NCBI RefSeq assembly: GCF_900182695.1
Contig: NZ_FXTK01000003.1
Coordinates: 294,501-358,500, forward strand
Length of the DNA: 64,000 bases
Reading direction: 5' to 3'
DNA from: Paracoccus laeviglucosivorans
GTDB taxonomy: Bacteria > Pseudomonadota > Alphaproteobacteria > Rhodobacterales > Rhodobacteraceae
Under the pieces are notes generated by a model. It did not search any database. It had not been told where the DNA came from and saw only the letters and a program-made list of their open reading frames with translations. The position numbers and the translations under genes were made by a program. Shown in pieces: positions 27,265 through 36,084 of the stretch. The number at the start of each line of letters is the position of its first letter. Position 1 is the stretch's first letter.

Positions 27265-28809
27265 ATGCAACCGATCAGACTTATCCGCGGCTTTCTTTCG
27301 GTCGGTGCATGGACGCTGGCCAGTCGGCTTGTGGGCTTTGTCCGCGACGTGATGATCGCGGCCTATCTGGGCACGGGTCCGGTGGCGCAGGCCTATCTGG
27401 TGGCCTTTACCCTGCCCAACATGTTCCGCCGCTTCTTTGCCGAAGGCGCGTTCAACACCGCGTTCGTGCCCATGTTCTCGAAGCGGCTGGAGGCCGGGGA
27501 CAACCCGCGCAGCTTTGCCGAGGAGGCGTTCTCGGGTCTGTTCACCGTCGTGCTGATCGTGTCCTTGATCGCGCATTTCGCGATGCCGTGGCTAGTTTTC
27601 GCCATGGCAGCAGGCTTCAAGGGCGATGAGCGGTTCGATCTGGCGGTGATCTATGGCCGCATCTGCTTTCCCTATATCCTGTTCATCTCGCTCACGGCGC
27701 TGCTGTCGGGGCTTTTGAACGCGGGCGGGCGCTTCATGGCCGCTGCTGCCGCGCCGGTGCTGATGAACTTCATCCTGATCGCCGCGATGCTGCTGGCGGA
27801 CTGGAACGGTTGGGACATGGGCGCTGCGATGGCGTGGTCCACGCCGATTTCGGGGATCGCGCAGCTGTTCACCGTCTGGTGGGCAGCCAAGCGCATGGGC
27901 TTTCCGCTGCGCCTGCGCCGCCCTCGTCTGTCGCCCGACATGCGCCGCCTGCTGGCCGTGGCCGCACCTGCCGTTCTGGCGGGGGGCGTCGTTCAGATCA
28001 ACCTGCTGGTCGGGCGTCAGGTCGGATCGTTCTATGACGGCGCGATTGCATGGCTGACCAATGCCGACCGGCTGTATCAGCTGCCTTTGGGCGTGGTGGG
28101 CATCGCCATCGGCATCGTGCTGTTGCCCGACATCTCGCGCCGCCTGAAGGCCGAGGATACCGAGGGTGGCCGCCACGCCTATAACCGCGCCACCGAATTC
28201 GCGCTGTTTCTGACCGTGCCTGCCGCCGTGGCGCTGATGGTTGCGGCATATCCGCTGATCTCGGTCCTGTTCAAACGCGGCGCCTTCCTTGAGGCGGATG
28301 TGGCGCCCACCGCGCTGGCCTTGGCGATCTATGGCGCGGGCCTGCCCGCCTTTGTGCTGCAAAAGGTGCTGCAACCCTTGTATTTCGCGCGCGAAGACAC
28401 GCGCCGCCCCTTCCGCTTCGCGGTCTGGTCGATGGTGGTGAACGCTGTCGCGGCTTTGGGGCTTGCGCCGTTGATCGGCTTTTCGGCAGCGGCGCTTGGC
28501 ACGACCATCGCGGGCTGGACCATGGCCGCGCAGCTATGGCTGGGCACCCGCGCCTATGGCGAGGCTGCGGCATTCGACGACCGGCTGCGCGGACGTCTGC
28601 CCCGTATCATCGCGGCCTCGGCTGTGATGGGCGTGGTGATCTGGGGGCTGATGCTGGTCTTGGGCGACATGCTTTATCAGCCCGGAACGCGCTATCTGGC
28701 GCTTATCGTGCTGGTGGTGGGCGGCATGGTCGCCTATGCCGCCGCCGGTGTCGCGCTCGGGGCGTTTCGCGCCTCGGATCTTAAAGCCGGTTTGCGGCGT
28801 CAACGCTGA
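27265..28809 (+). CDS. murJ: Lipid II flippase MurJ
   Basis: 514 residues with 13-14 predicted membrane helices, the MVF/MviN member of the MOP superfamily. MurJ flips lipid II across the inner membrane for peptidoglycan synthesis. The start SVGAWTLASRLVGFVRDVMIA and following NMFRRFFAEGAFNTAFVPMFS, carrying the conserved cavity arginines, are diagnostic. It begins 10 bases after glnD and ends by overlapping a convergent rhomboid-like gene by 10 bases. The glnD-murJ pair is conserved in alphaproteobacteria. Confidence 0.95.
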   Translation: MQPIRLIRGFLSVGAWTLASRLVGFVRDVMIAAYLGTGPVAQAYLVAFTLPNMFRRFFAEGAFNTAFVPMFSKRLEAGDNPRSFAEEAFSGLFTVVLIVSLIAHFAMPWLVFAMAAGFKGDERFDLAVIYGRICFPYILFISLTALLSGLLNAGGRFMAAAAAPVLMNFILIAAMLLADWNGWDMGAAMAWSTPISGIAQLFTVWWAAKRMGFPLRLRRPRLSPDMRRLLAVAAPAVLAGGVVQINLLVGRQVGSFYDGAIAWLTNADRLYQLPLGVVGIAIGIVLLPDISRRLKAEDTEGGRHAYNRATEFALFLTVPAAVALMVAAYPLISVLFKRGAFLEADVAPTALALAIYGAGLPAFVLQKVLQPLYFAREDTRRPFRFAVWSMVVNAVAALGLAPLIGFSAAALGTTIAGWTMAAQLWLGTRAYGEAAAFDDRLRGRLPRIIAASAVMGVVIWGLMLVLGDMLYQPGTRYLALIVLVVGGMVAYAAAGVALGAFRASDLKAGLRRQR

Positions 28810-29513
28810 CGGATCTGGCGGATCACCCGCCCGATCCCTCCGGGGATCAGCACGAAAGACAACAGAAAGCCGGTTGCGAAACCCGCGACTTCGGCGATCC
28901 AAGTAGTATTGCCGCTTTGGAACAGGATCGCAAAGACCAGCTGGAACGCCAGCAGCATTCCGATCAGCGTGAATGCCCGCAGCCGGTTGGCATTTTCCTG
29001 TCCCAGCCGGGTCCATAGCAGGAAGGTGAAGGCACCCACAAAGCCGTAAACCGCGGGATAACCACCGATCAGCGGCTGAAATCGAAACTGCGGCAAAAGC
29101 CCGACGAACAGTGTATAGACCAGCGCACCGCCAATGGCCGAGCCAAGAAACAGCACGATCACCGCCCATGCGCGGAACTGGGTGGCCAGCAGATTCCCCA
29201 GTGCCAGCGCGAATACGATCACGAAAAGCGCGTGCATGATCGACAGATGCACAAAGGAATAGGTCAGGATGCGCCAGCTTTGATCAATGATGAAAGCGCG
29301 CATCTGGATCAGTTGCAGTACCATTTCGGGGATGAAGGCCGTGCGCTCGACCGCGATCTGGCGCATGGCAAGACCCGCCCCCGGCGCACCGCCGCCCAAA
29401 AGCCCGACCTGGGCAAGGCCGAACACCGCTTCGCAGGCGATCATCGGCAGGACCAGCGCCCAGACCACGGCGGGCACAGGGTTCAGGGGCGATTCATCGA
29501 AACCGGGACGCAT
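28800..29513 (-). CDS. Rhomboid-family membrane protein lacking the catalytic dyad (predicted pseudoprotease)
   Basis: 237 residues with six or seven membrane helices and rhomboid landmarks: [20 protein letters not shown] (the HxxxH/N helix 2 region) and [16 protein letters not shown] (helix 4). The catalytic GxSG motif is GGYP here, with Tyr152 in place of the serine and Pro153 in place of the glycine. The helix 6 catalytic histidine is replaced by Glu208 ([12 protein letters not shown] where active members have AHLGG-like sequence). Active rhomboids cut membrane proteins; this one should not, and may act by binding like iRhoms. The ATG at 29513 is chosen as the first Met before the membrane domain. 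Confidence 0.82.
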   Translation of the reverse strand: MRPGFDESPLNPVPAVVWALVLPMIACEAVFGLAQVGLLGGGAPGAGLAMRQIAVERTAFIPEMVLQLIQMRAFIIDQSWRILTYSFVHLSIMHALFVIVFALALGNLLATQFRAWAVIVLFLGSAIGGALVYTLFVGLLPQFRFQPLIGGYPAVYGFVGAFTFLLWTRLGQENANRLRAFTLIGMLLAFQLVFAILFQSGNTTWIAEVAGFATGFLLSFVLIPGGIGRVIRQIRQR

Positions 29514-29624
29514 CTTTGCTCCATAATTGCAGGGCGGACACGCCCAGTTCTTCCTTGCGGGCGGTTGCGCCCGCGCGGGCCAAGGGGTAAGCCAGCCCAC
29601 GGGATTTTCCAAGCAGGTAGTGCC

Positions 29625-30644
29625 ATGACCACCAGTTTCGCCAAGCGCATCTTCTCTGGCATCCAGCCCTCGGGCGGGCTGACGCTTGGGAACTATCTGG
29701 GTGCGCTGAAACGCTTTGCGGAATATCAGGGCAAGGGCGCCGAGACGATCTATTGCGTCGTGGACCTGCACGCGATCACCGTCTGGCAAGACCCCAAGAA
29801 GCTGCGCCACAACACCCGCGAGGTCGCAGCGGCGTTTCTTGCCTCGGGCGTGGACCCGGAAGTGTCGATCCTGTTCAACCAAAGCCAGGTCAGCCAACAC
29901 GCCGAATTGGCTTGGCTTTTCAATACCGTGGCGCGCGTGGGCTGGATGTATCGCATGACCCAGTTCAAGGACAAGGCGGGCAAGAACAGCGAAAATTCGT
30001 CGCTGGGGCTGCTGGCCTATCCCTCGTTGATGGCGGCGGATATTCTGGCCTATCACGCCACCGCCGTCCCGGTCGGTGAAGATCAGAAACAGCATCTGGA
30101 GCTGACCCGCGACATCGCGGCCAAGTTCAATCACGATTACGGGCAGGAATTCTTCCCGATCACCGAACCGCTGATCGAGGGCACCGCCACCCGCGTCATG
30201 TCCTTGCGTGACGGGTCCAAGAAGATGTCGAAATCCGACCCTTCGGACGCGACCCGCATCAACCTGACCGACGATGCCGACGCCATCGCGCAGAAAATCC
30301 GCAAGGCGCGCACCGATGCCGATCCGCTGCCGGGCAATATGGAAGGGCTGAAAGACCGCCCAGAGGCCCGCAATCTGGTCAATATCTATGCCGCGCTGTC
30401 GGGTGAAACCGCCGATCAGGTGCTGGGCCGTTTTGAAGGTCAGGGCTTTGGTGCGTTCAAGCCCGCCTTGGCCGAGATCGCGGTCGAGGTCATGGCCCCC
30501 ATCACCGCCAAGATGAGCCAGTTCATGGCCGATCCCGCCGAAATCGACCGGATCATGGGCCGCGGCGCAGATCAGGCGGCGGCCATCGCGGCCCCCATTG
30601 TCGAGCGCACGAAAGAGATCATGGGGATGATCCGCTCGCGCTAA
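29625..30644 (+). CDS. trpS: Tryptophanyl-tRNA synthetase
   Basis: A 339-residue class I synthetase charging tRNA-Trp. The nucleotide-binding motif is [12 protein letters not shown] (HIGH-type), the tryptophan pocket shows [12 protein letters not shown], and the second motif is the exact KMSKS in [13 protein letters not shown]. Length is normal. The ATG at 29625 gives [17 protein letters not shown], the usual bacterial start. It is divergent from the rhomboid-like gene. Confidence 0.97.
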   Translation: MTTSFAKRIFSGIQPSGGLTLGNYLGALKRFAEYQGKGAETIYCVVDLHAITVWQDPKKLRHNTREVAAAFLASGVDPEVSILFNQSQVSQHAELAWLFNTVARVGWMYRMTQFKDKAGKNSENSSLGLLAYPSLMAADILAYHATAVPVGEDQKQHLELTRDIAAKFNHDYGQEFFPITEPLIEGTATRVMSLRDGSKKMSKSDPSDATRINLTDDADAIAQKIRKARTDADPLPGNMEGLKDRPEARNLVNIYAALSGETADQVLGRFEGQGFGAFKPALAEIAVEVMAPITAKMSQFMADPAEIDRIMGRGADQAAAIAAPIVERTKEIMGMIRSR

Positions 30645-30726
30645 TTCACGTTAAAGCGCCCAATTAATTCAACCATTTCCGCATGGGGCGTGCTAGCATC
30701 GTCCCATGTGACCACGGATTTTGACG

Positions 30727-31680
30727 ATGACGGATTTGCTGTCCCGGTTACTCGGTCAGCGCCAATGGCTTCTGGCTGATGGTGCGACCGGGACGAACCT
30801 TTACAATATGGGCCTTGCCCCCGGCGATGTGCCGGATCTGTGGTGCGAAACACATCCCGACCGCGTGCGCGACCTGCATCGCCAGATGATCGCCTCTGGC
30901 GCGGACCTGATCCTGACCAACAGCTTTGGCGCCAATGCCAGCCGCCTGCGGCTGGCCCGCGCGCAGGACCGTGTGGCCGCGATCAACCTTGCCGCCGCCC
31001 GTCTGGCCCGCGAAGCCGTGGAACATGCCGGGCGTCCGGTCATCGTCGCGGGTTCTATCGGACCAACCGGCGAAATCATGGCCCCCGTCGGCCACCTGAC
31101 CGAGACACAGGCGACGCAGCTTTTTACCGAACAGGCGCTGGCGCTGAAGCAAGGCGGGGCTGACATCCTGTGGATCGAGACGGTCAGCGCGGCCGAGGAA
31201 ATGCGCGCCGCATCCCGCGCCGCCGAAGAAGCGGGCCTGCCATGGTGCGGCATGATGAGCTTTGAGCCGGGCGGACGTTCGATGATGGGCGTCAGCCCAC
31301 CGCAACTGGCAAAGCTGATCGACCGCCTGCCCTATCCTCCGGTCGCTTACGGGGCGAATTGCGGCACGGGCCCTTCGGAACTGCTGCTGGCGGTATCGGG
31401 CTTTGCGGCGGCTGGCTGCGAAAGGCCGCTGATCGCCAAGCCGAATGCGGGCGTCCCGCGCTATCAGGATGGCGGGCTGGTCTATGACGCCACGCCCGAG
31501 GTGATGGCCGAATTCGCCGTGCTGGCCCGCGACCTTGGCATTCGGATCATCGGCGGCTGCTGCGGCACCACACCCGCGCATCTTGCCGCGATGCGCGATG
31601 CGCTGGAACAGCGTCCCAGCGGCCCGCGCCCCAGTTCGGACGCCATATCATCGCGGATCGAGGCGCTGATGACCCGCTAG
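30727..31680 (+). CDS. bmt: Betaine-homocysteine-type S-methyltransferase
   Basis: A 317-residue zinc-dependent methyltransferase. Ligand motifs for zinc are GANCGTGP and the late pair in IIGGCCGTTPAHL; the start LADGATGTNLYNMGL and SFGANASRL are typical of the homocysteine methyltransferase barrel. It makes methionine from homocysteine using a methyl donor, probably glycine betaine in this group. ATG 30727 is preferred to TTG 30721. An imperfect dyad ATGGG-N15-CCCAT lies at 30682-30706. It ends overlapping the convergent radical SAM gene by 4 bases (CTAG). Confidence 0.88.
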   Translation: MTDLLSRLLGQRQWLLADGATGTNLYNMGLAPGDVPDLWCETHPDRVRDLHRQMIASGADLILTNSFGANASRLRLARAQDRVAAINLAAARLAREAVEHAGRPVIVAGSIGPTGEIMAPVGHLTETQATQLFTEQALALKQGGADILWIETVSAAEEMRAASRAAEEAGLPWCGMMSFEPGGRSMMGVSPPQLAKLIDRLPYPPVAYGANCGTGPSELLLAVSGFAAAGCERPLIAKPNAGVPRYQDGGLVYDATPEVMAEFAVLARDLGIRIIGGCCGTTPAHLAAMRDALEQRPSGPRPSSDAISSRIEALMTR

Positions 31681-32759
31681 AACAGCGACATCTGGTCCCC
31701 CGCCCGTGGCGGCGGGCCAAAGCGGCTGCAGTCCAGCACCTGCCGGTTCCGTTCCAATCCCAGCCGCTTGCGGGCCAGCCGGAAACGCTGGCGCAGCAAC
31801 TCGGCCTCGGGGCCTTCGCCGCGCATACGAGAGCCGAAACGGGGATCGTTGTCACGCCCGCCGCGCATGGCCTGAATACGGTTCATCACATGGGCGGCCT
31901 TACCGGGATGGTTGCGTTCCAACCAGTCGCGGAACAGGGGCGCCACCTCAAGCGGCAGGCGCACGGGGATCATACTGGCACCGCTGGCACCGGCGTCGCG
32001 GGCAGCCTGCATGATGCGTTCCATTTCGTGATCGTTCAGAACGGGGATCATCGGCGCAACCATGACGAAAACCGGCACGCCCGCCTGCGCCAGCCCTTCG
32101 ATCATGCGCAGCCGCGTGGCGGGCGCGGGCGCGCGCGGGTCCATCTGCCGCGCCAGCGCCGGGTCCAGCGTCGTGACCGACACCCCGGCCCATGCCAGTT
32201 TTCGCGCGGCCATATCGCCCAGAATATCCAGATCGCGCAGGACCGTCGCGCCACGTGTCACCAGTGTCATCGGATGGTTCCAGTCGGACAGTACCGTCAG
32301 GCAACCGCGCATGATCTGATACTTCGCCTCGATCGGTTGATAGGGGTCGGTATTGGTGCCGAAGGCGATGGGCGCAACTGCATAGCCGCGCCGCCCAATT
32401 TCTGCCGCCAGCAGTTCCGGCGCATTGGGCTTGGCTGTCAGCCGCGTTTCGAAATCAAGACCCGGCGACATGCCCAGATAGGCGTGGCTGGGCCGTGCAA
32501 AGCAATAGATGCAACCGTGTTCGCAACCTCGATACGGATTGACCGAACGATCAAAGCCGATGTCGGGCGACACGTTGCGCGAAATGATCGAGCGCGCGCG
32601 CTCCTCTGCCACTTCGGTCCGCAGCAGGCTTTGTTCTTCGGGAATATCCCAATCGTCGGATTCACGCACCCGCTGATAAGGCTCGAACCGGCCGTCCGGG
32701 CGCTTGTCCGCGCCGCGCGCTTTCAGGATTTCGTCCGGGTTTCTGGGTGGCAGGGTCAT
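31677..32759 (-). CDS. PA0069-type radical SAM protein (spore photoproduct lyase-like)
   Basis: 360 residues. The radical SAM cluster motif is C79-x3-C83-x2-C86 in NPYRGCEHGCIYCFARP, followed by FETRLTAKPNAPELLAAEI and the GTNTDPYQPIE SAM-binding block of the SPL/Rv2578c-like group. Members are commonly annotated PA0069-family; the substrate is unknown, and true DNA photoproduct repair is not shown for them. Only the N-terminal ~60 residues are polar and variable. No obvious partner gene lies next to it. Confidence 0.88.
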   Translation of the reverse strand: MTLPPRNPDEILKARGADKRPDGRFEPYQRVRESDDWDIPEEQSLLRTEVAEERARSIISRNVSPDIGFDRSVNPYRGCEHGCIYCFARPSHAYLGMSPGLDFETRLTAKPNAPELLAAEIGRRGYAVAPIAFGTNTDPYQPIEAKYQIMRGCLTVLSDWNHPMTLVTRGATVLRDLDILGDMAARKLAWAGVSVTTLDPALARQMDPRAPAPATRLRMIEGLAQAGVPVFVMVAPMIPVLNDHEMERIMQAARDAGASGASMIPVRLPLEVAPLFRDWLERNHPGKAAHVMNRIQAMRGGRDNDPRFGSRMRGEGPEAELLRQRFRLARKRLGLERNRQVLDCSRFGPPPRAGDQMSLF

Positions 32760-32898
32760 GCATCGACACTACCCCTCAGACAGGAACATTTCAAGAACAC
32801 ATAAGACGGGTGAAACCCACCGACCTTTGGCGGGTTATCTTCATATCCGCTTTCGATTTGCGCCAAGGAGACGCATACTGATCCCAAAGGAGGACGCC

Positions 32899-33060
32899 AT
32901 GCCCCTGCCCCATTTCCTGATCCTGATCGTCGCCGTCATTCTTGCGGCGGGTCTGACCATCTGGGTGGCAAGTGCTGCGGGTGTGCCGTTACTGGTCTTG
33001 GGTCTGCTGGTGCTGATGGCAGCAGCCGTCGCACATCTGGCGACGCGCAGGCATCATTAG
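32899..33060 (+). CDS. 53-residue membrane protein
   Basis: A small ORF with an excellent ribosome binding site (AAAGGAGG, 6 bases before the ATG). The product is almost wholly hydrophobic, with two likely membrane segments (about 5-25 and 28-46), and ends in a basic tail ATRRHH. It does not match a family I know. Its stop overlaps the end of the convergent HNH gene by 4 bases. The strong translation start and hydrophobic pattern argue it is real. Confidence 0.7.
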   Translation: MPLPHFLILIVAVILAAGLTIWVASAAGVPLLVLGLLVLMAAAVAHLATRRHH

Positions 33061-33650
33061 CTTTCCAGCTCGGTATCCCAGTAAAGGTAATCCATCCAGC
33101 TTTCATGCAGATAGTTCGGCGGGAAACGCCGACCGACCGCGTGCATTTCCTCGGGCGAAGGGTGGCGGGGCGAACGGCGAAGTTTCAGGCCGGAATTGCG
33201 CAGCGACTTGTTGGCCTTTTTCAGGTTGCAGGGCGAACAGGCCGCAACGACATTTTCCCAGCTTGTCACGCCGCCCCGCGAACGCGGCACCACATGGTCA
33301 AAGGTCAATTCGCCTTTGGCCCCGCAATATTGGCAGCAGAATTCGTCCCGCAGAAAAAGATTGAAGCGCGTGAATGCCACGCGCTTCTGAGGTTTGATGA
33401 AATCTTTCAACACGACGACCGAGGGGATGCGTATCGCCTCACGTTGGCTTCGCACCACTTCGTCATATTCGGCGATGATTTGAACCCGGTCCAGAAAGAC
33501 CGCCTTGATCGCTTCCTGCCACGGCCACAATGACAGCGGGTAATAGCTGAGTGGCCTGAAATCAGCGTTCAGCACAAGCGCGGGATAGTGGCGCAAGTTC
33601 GAAGGCTCGCGCACGAAATGAGTTCGGAAATCACCGTGGTCGTCCAGCAT
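33057..33650 (-). CDS. HNH endonuclease
   Basis: 197 residues. The HNH core runs from RDEFCCQYCGAKGELTFDHVVPRSRGG to WENVVAACSPCNLKK: zinc-binding C106/C109 and C138/C141 pairs, general-base H119 and the conserved N133. The N-terminal half (ALVLNADFRPLSYYPLSLWPWQEAI) is shared with a widespread stand-alone HNH family found in proteobacteria. Physiological target unknown; no methyltransferase or phage genes surround it, so restriction or packaging roles are not supported. Confidence 0.9.
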   Translation of the reverse strand: MLDDHGDFRTHFVREPSNLRHYPALVLNADFRPLSYYPLSLWPWQEAIKAVFLDRVQIIAEYDEVVRSQREAIRIPSVVVLKDFIKPQKRVAFTRFNLFLRDEFCCQYCGAKGELTFDHVVPRSRGGVTSWENVVAACSPCNLKKANKSLRNSGLKLRRSPRHPSPEEMHAVGRRFPPNYLHESWMDYLYWDTELES

Positions 33651-33803
33651 CGGCCCCTTGCCTCGCCTTACCCGGAACTTGTCGGAACGTCTTCGGCTCG
33701 ACTATATATCGCGACCCGGAACTGACAAGCCCCTGAATATATGTCCTGCACCCGGATAACCCCGCTGCGTGACATCGGCGTGACGAATTTCAGTCGGCAT
33801 CCG

Positions 33804-34124
33804 TCAGTGAGGCGTGGCGAATTTCAAAAGCAACAGTCCGCCGATAATCAGCGCCGCCGCAATCAACCGCAACGGATCGGCGGATTCGCCAAGAAAGGCG
33901 ATGCCCAGGACAAAGGCGCCGATGGCTCCGATACCCGTCCAGATGACATATGCCGTGCCCAAAGGCAGCACGCGCATTGCCATCGACAGAAACCACACGC
34001 TGGCAATCATCCCCACCACCGTCACGACAGTGGCCATGGGTTTGGTAAAGCCCTCGGACTGTTTCATTGCGAAGGCCCAGACGACTTCCAGAATTCCCGC
34101 GATTCCAAGATAAACCCAAGCCAT
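33804..34124 (-). CDS. sugE: SMR-family exporter, Gdx/SugE subtype
   Basis: 106 residues with four membrane helices. The active-site glutamate is in helix 1 (GILEVVWAFAMK), and WTGIGAIGAFVLGI with GESADPLRLIAA in helices 3-4 matches the Gdx (SugE) guanidinium exporter subtype rather than EmrE. These proteins work as antiparallel dimers exchanging guanidinium for protons. The ATG at 34124 has GGAG upstream; the open frame extends further but loses family similarity. No guanidine riboswitch was found in the short region before it. Confidence 0.88.
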   Translation of the reverse strand: MAWVYLGIAGILEVVWAFAMKQSEGFTKPMATVVTVVGMIASVWFLSMAMRVLPLGTAYVIWTGIGAIGAFVLGIAFLGESADPLRLIAAALIIGGLLLLKFATPH

Positions 34125-34191
34125 TGCACGCTCCGTTATGGTCATGGCAGGTTTGTGCTTGGCTGAAACGGTCCGGTCAAGCGAGGAGGCG

Positions 34192-34608
34192 ATGAAACAT
34201 CCCCCGATCATCGGCACGCTGGAAAGCGCGCTTTACGCATCCGATCTGAACGCCGCAGCGGAATTCTGGACCGATGTGATGGGTTTTCAGGAAATCGCCC
34301 GCGTGCCCGGCAGGCATGTCTTTTTCCGCTGCGGTGCGCAGGTGCTGCTGATCTTCGATCCCGATGCCACGCGCGAACCGCCGCGGCGCGATGCCCGCCT
34401 GCCCGTGCCGCCGCATGGAACCAAGGGCGCGGGACATTTCTGCATTGCTGTGGATGCAGGCAAAATTCAGGAATGGCGCGACTATCTGCAAAGCCGGGGC
34501 ATCACGATCGAGGCGGATTTTACATGGCCGCAAGGTGGCCGCTCGATCTATTTTCGCGACCCGGCCGGCAATTCCATCGAAATCGCCGACCCGAAAATCT
34601 GGGGCTAG
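34192..34608 (+). CDS. VOC (glyoxalase/bleomycin-resistance) family protein
   Basis: 138 residues forming one VOC module pair: ESALYASDLNAAAEFWTDVMGF at the start and GGRSIYFRDPAGNSIEIADP at the end, with candidate metal ligands in HFCIAVDAG and the final Glu. GAGGAGG precedes the ATG closely. The superfamily includes dioxygenases, isomerases and resistance proteins, and the substrate cannot be read. It is divergent from the sugE gene with 67 bases between. Confidence 0.85.
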   Translation: MKHPPIIGTLESALYASDLNAAAEFWTDVMGFQEIARVPGRHVFFRCGAQVLLIFDPDATREPPRRDARLPVPPHGTKGAGHFCIAVDAGKIQEWRDYLQSRGITIEADFTWPQGGRSIYFRDPAGNSIEIADPKIWG

Positions 34609-34611
34609 ACC

Positions 34612-34722
34612 TTAGCGGCGACGGGCGCGGACGGCGACCTTTTGCGGCTGCGGCTGACGCACAGATGCGACTGCGACCGTGGCGGGAACCAAAGCAATCA
34701 GCGCGATCCAGATCAGGTCCAT
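34612..34722 (-). CDS. 36-residue membrane peptide
   Basis: A short ORF preceded by AGGAG with ideal spacing (9 bases to the ATG). The product starts MDLIWIALIALVPATVAVAS, one transmembrane helix, then has an Arg/Gln/Pro-rich basic tail ending RARRR. Codon third positions are GC-rich as in neighbouring genes. It ends 3 bases from the VOC stop (convergent). No known family; small single-span peptides of this shape often modulate membrane complexes. Confidence 0.6.
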   Translation of the reverse strand: MDLIWIALIALVPATVAVASVRQPQPQKVAVRARRR

Positions 34723-34801
34723 GACGATTTCTCCTCGTATCGTAGGGGTGAGCCTATCCCCTGCCCGGCGCGCTGCAAGCCCTATTTCATGAAATCTTCA
34801 C

Positions 34802-35461
34802 CTACCTGGCGTCAAATTGACGTTTCAGGAACCCAAGCGCCATCGACAACCCATCCGGCGAAATGCCGTGGGGCGTGCCTTCCATCACATGGGTATAGAC
34901 CTCGAACCCGGCGGCGGTCAGCGCGTCGGCAGCAATTCCCAAGCTGTCAAAGGGCACGACGGGATCCTGGTCGCCATGCAAAAGCAGAATCGGCGGCTTG
35001 GAACGGACCTGCCCCTGCAGCCCCTCGGGGTCCAGCAGCCGACCCGAGAAACCGACGACGCCGGCCAGTTCCTTGGCCCGGCGCGGCGCGACCTCCAGCG
35101 CCATCATCGTGCCTTGCGAAAAGCCGACCAGCGCCAGACGATCGGGTTCGATGCTTTCGGCAGCCAGCACCATGTCCAGAAACGCATTGATGTCGGCGAA
35201 TGACTGTTCCGCCGAGGCGCGCGCCTGTTCGGGCGACGATCCGTCCATCCACGGGATCGGAAACCACTGATAGCCCATCGGATTGTTGACGCAGGGTCCC
35301 GGCGCGTTCGGCGCATAAAATGCGGTCGTCGGCAGATGTGGCGCCAAGGGATCGGCCAGACCCAGCAGGTCGGCACCGTCCGCGCCGTAGCCATGCAGGA
35401 AAACCACAACCGAATCAGCCTGTTCTGGCCCTTTGCGTTCAGATTTCAATTCGCGCGTCAT
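34802..35461 (-). CDS. Carboxylesterase/phospholipase-type alpha/beta hydrolase
   Basis: 219 residues of the YpfH/acyl-protein-thioesterase group. The nucleophile is the Ser in LVGFSQGTMM (GxSxG), the acid Asp in HGDQDPVVP and the base His in EGTPHGIS; the oxyanion stretch is FLHGYGADGADL. It probably hydrolyses short acyl esters in the cytoplasm. Its ATG overlaps the alkA stop (ATGA), so it belongs to the GntR-alkA-esterase string. Confidence 0.92.
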   Translation of the reverse strand: MTRELKSERKGPEQADSVVVFLHGYGADGADLLGLADPLAPHLPTTAFYAPNAPGPCVNNPMGYQWFPIPWMDGSSPEQARASAEQSFADINAFLDMVLAAESIEPDRLALVGFSQGTMMALEVAPRRAKELAGVVGFSGRLLDPEGLQGQVRSKPPILLLHGDQDPVVPFDSLGIAADALTAAGFEVYTHVMEGTPHGISPDGLSMALGFLKRQFDAR

Positions 35462-36084
35462 CTGACCCCCTCGCGTCCTTTTGCCACCCGGTAATATGCC
35501 CACAGCCCACGGGCCGCAACCGCACGCCAAGGTCGCCACGGCTCGGCCAGGGCGATCAGCGCGGAGGGTCCGGGGCGTTCGGGCAGGTCGTAAAGCAGCT
35601 TCGCCGCCTCGGCCAAGGCAAGGTCGGCTGCGGCAAAGGCATCAGGGCGGCCAAGCGCGAATTTCAGGTAGATCTCGGCGGTCCAGCGCCCGATGCCCGG
35701 CAGGGCGGTCAGCTGCGCGATCACCTCCTCGTCAGGAAGGTCGCGCAGCGCGGTCCAGTCCAGCCCGGCTTCGGCAATGCCGCGCAGATAGCGCATCTTG
35801 GGCCGCGACAGACCCACCGCGCGCAGCGCGTCGTCATCGGCAGCGTTGATCCCGGCCTCATCCGCCAGCCCTGCGTCAACCATGCGCGCGACGATGGCGC
35901 CCGCCGCATGGGTGGAAATCTGCTGCGAGACGATGGCATCGCGGATGGACACGAAACCTTCGTCCCAACGGCGCAGCGGCAAGGGGCCAAGTTCGGGCAG
36001 CACACGCGCCCAAACCGGACAGACCCGCGCCAGATGGTCCGCACCCTCAAGGATATCGTCCTGGGTGCGAATCTGGCGGATCAT
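35458..36084 (-). CDS. DNA-3-methyladenine glycosylase II-type base-excision enzyme
   Basis: 208 residues of the HhH-GPD superfamily. The helix-hairpin-helix is LTALPGIGRWTAEIYL (about 126-140), and the catalytic aspartate is D154 in AAADLALAEAAKLLY. It excises alkylated purines from DNA. The N-terminal part (VSQQISTHAAGAI) aligns with AlkA but the TATA-like N-terminal domain of E. coli AlkA is absent, as in many short alphaproteobacterial forms. 4-base overlaps on both sides with GntR and esterase genes. Confidence 0.92.
   Translation of the reverse strand: MIRQIRTQDDILEGADHLARVCPVWARVLPELGPLPLRRWDEGFVSIRDAIVSQQISTHAAGAIVARMVDAGLADEAGINAADDDALRAVGLSRPKMRYLRGIAEAGLDWTALRDLPDEEVIAQLTALPGIGRWTAEIYLKFALGRPDAFAAADLALAEAAKLLYDLPERPGPSALIALAEPWRPWRAVAARGLWAYYRVAKGREGVR

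Noticed and set aside
30645..30726. SAM or SAH riboswitch before the homocysteine methyltransferase gene
   Set aside because: The 82-base spacer has only an imperfect dyad; SAM-II and SAH core sequences are absent.
33057..33650. HNH gene as part of a restriction system or prophage
   Set aside because: No methyltransferase, terminase, portal or integrase gene is nearby, and the family is a common chromosomal one.
34125..34191. Guanidine riboswitch before sugE
   Set aside because: The spacer is only 67 bases, shared with a divergent gene, and no conserved guanidine-aptamer pattern is seen.
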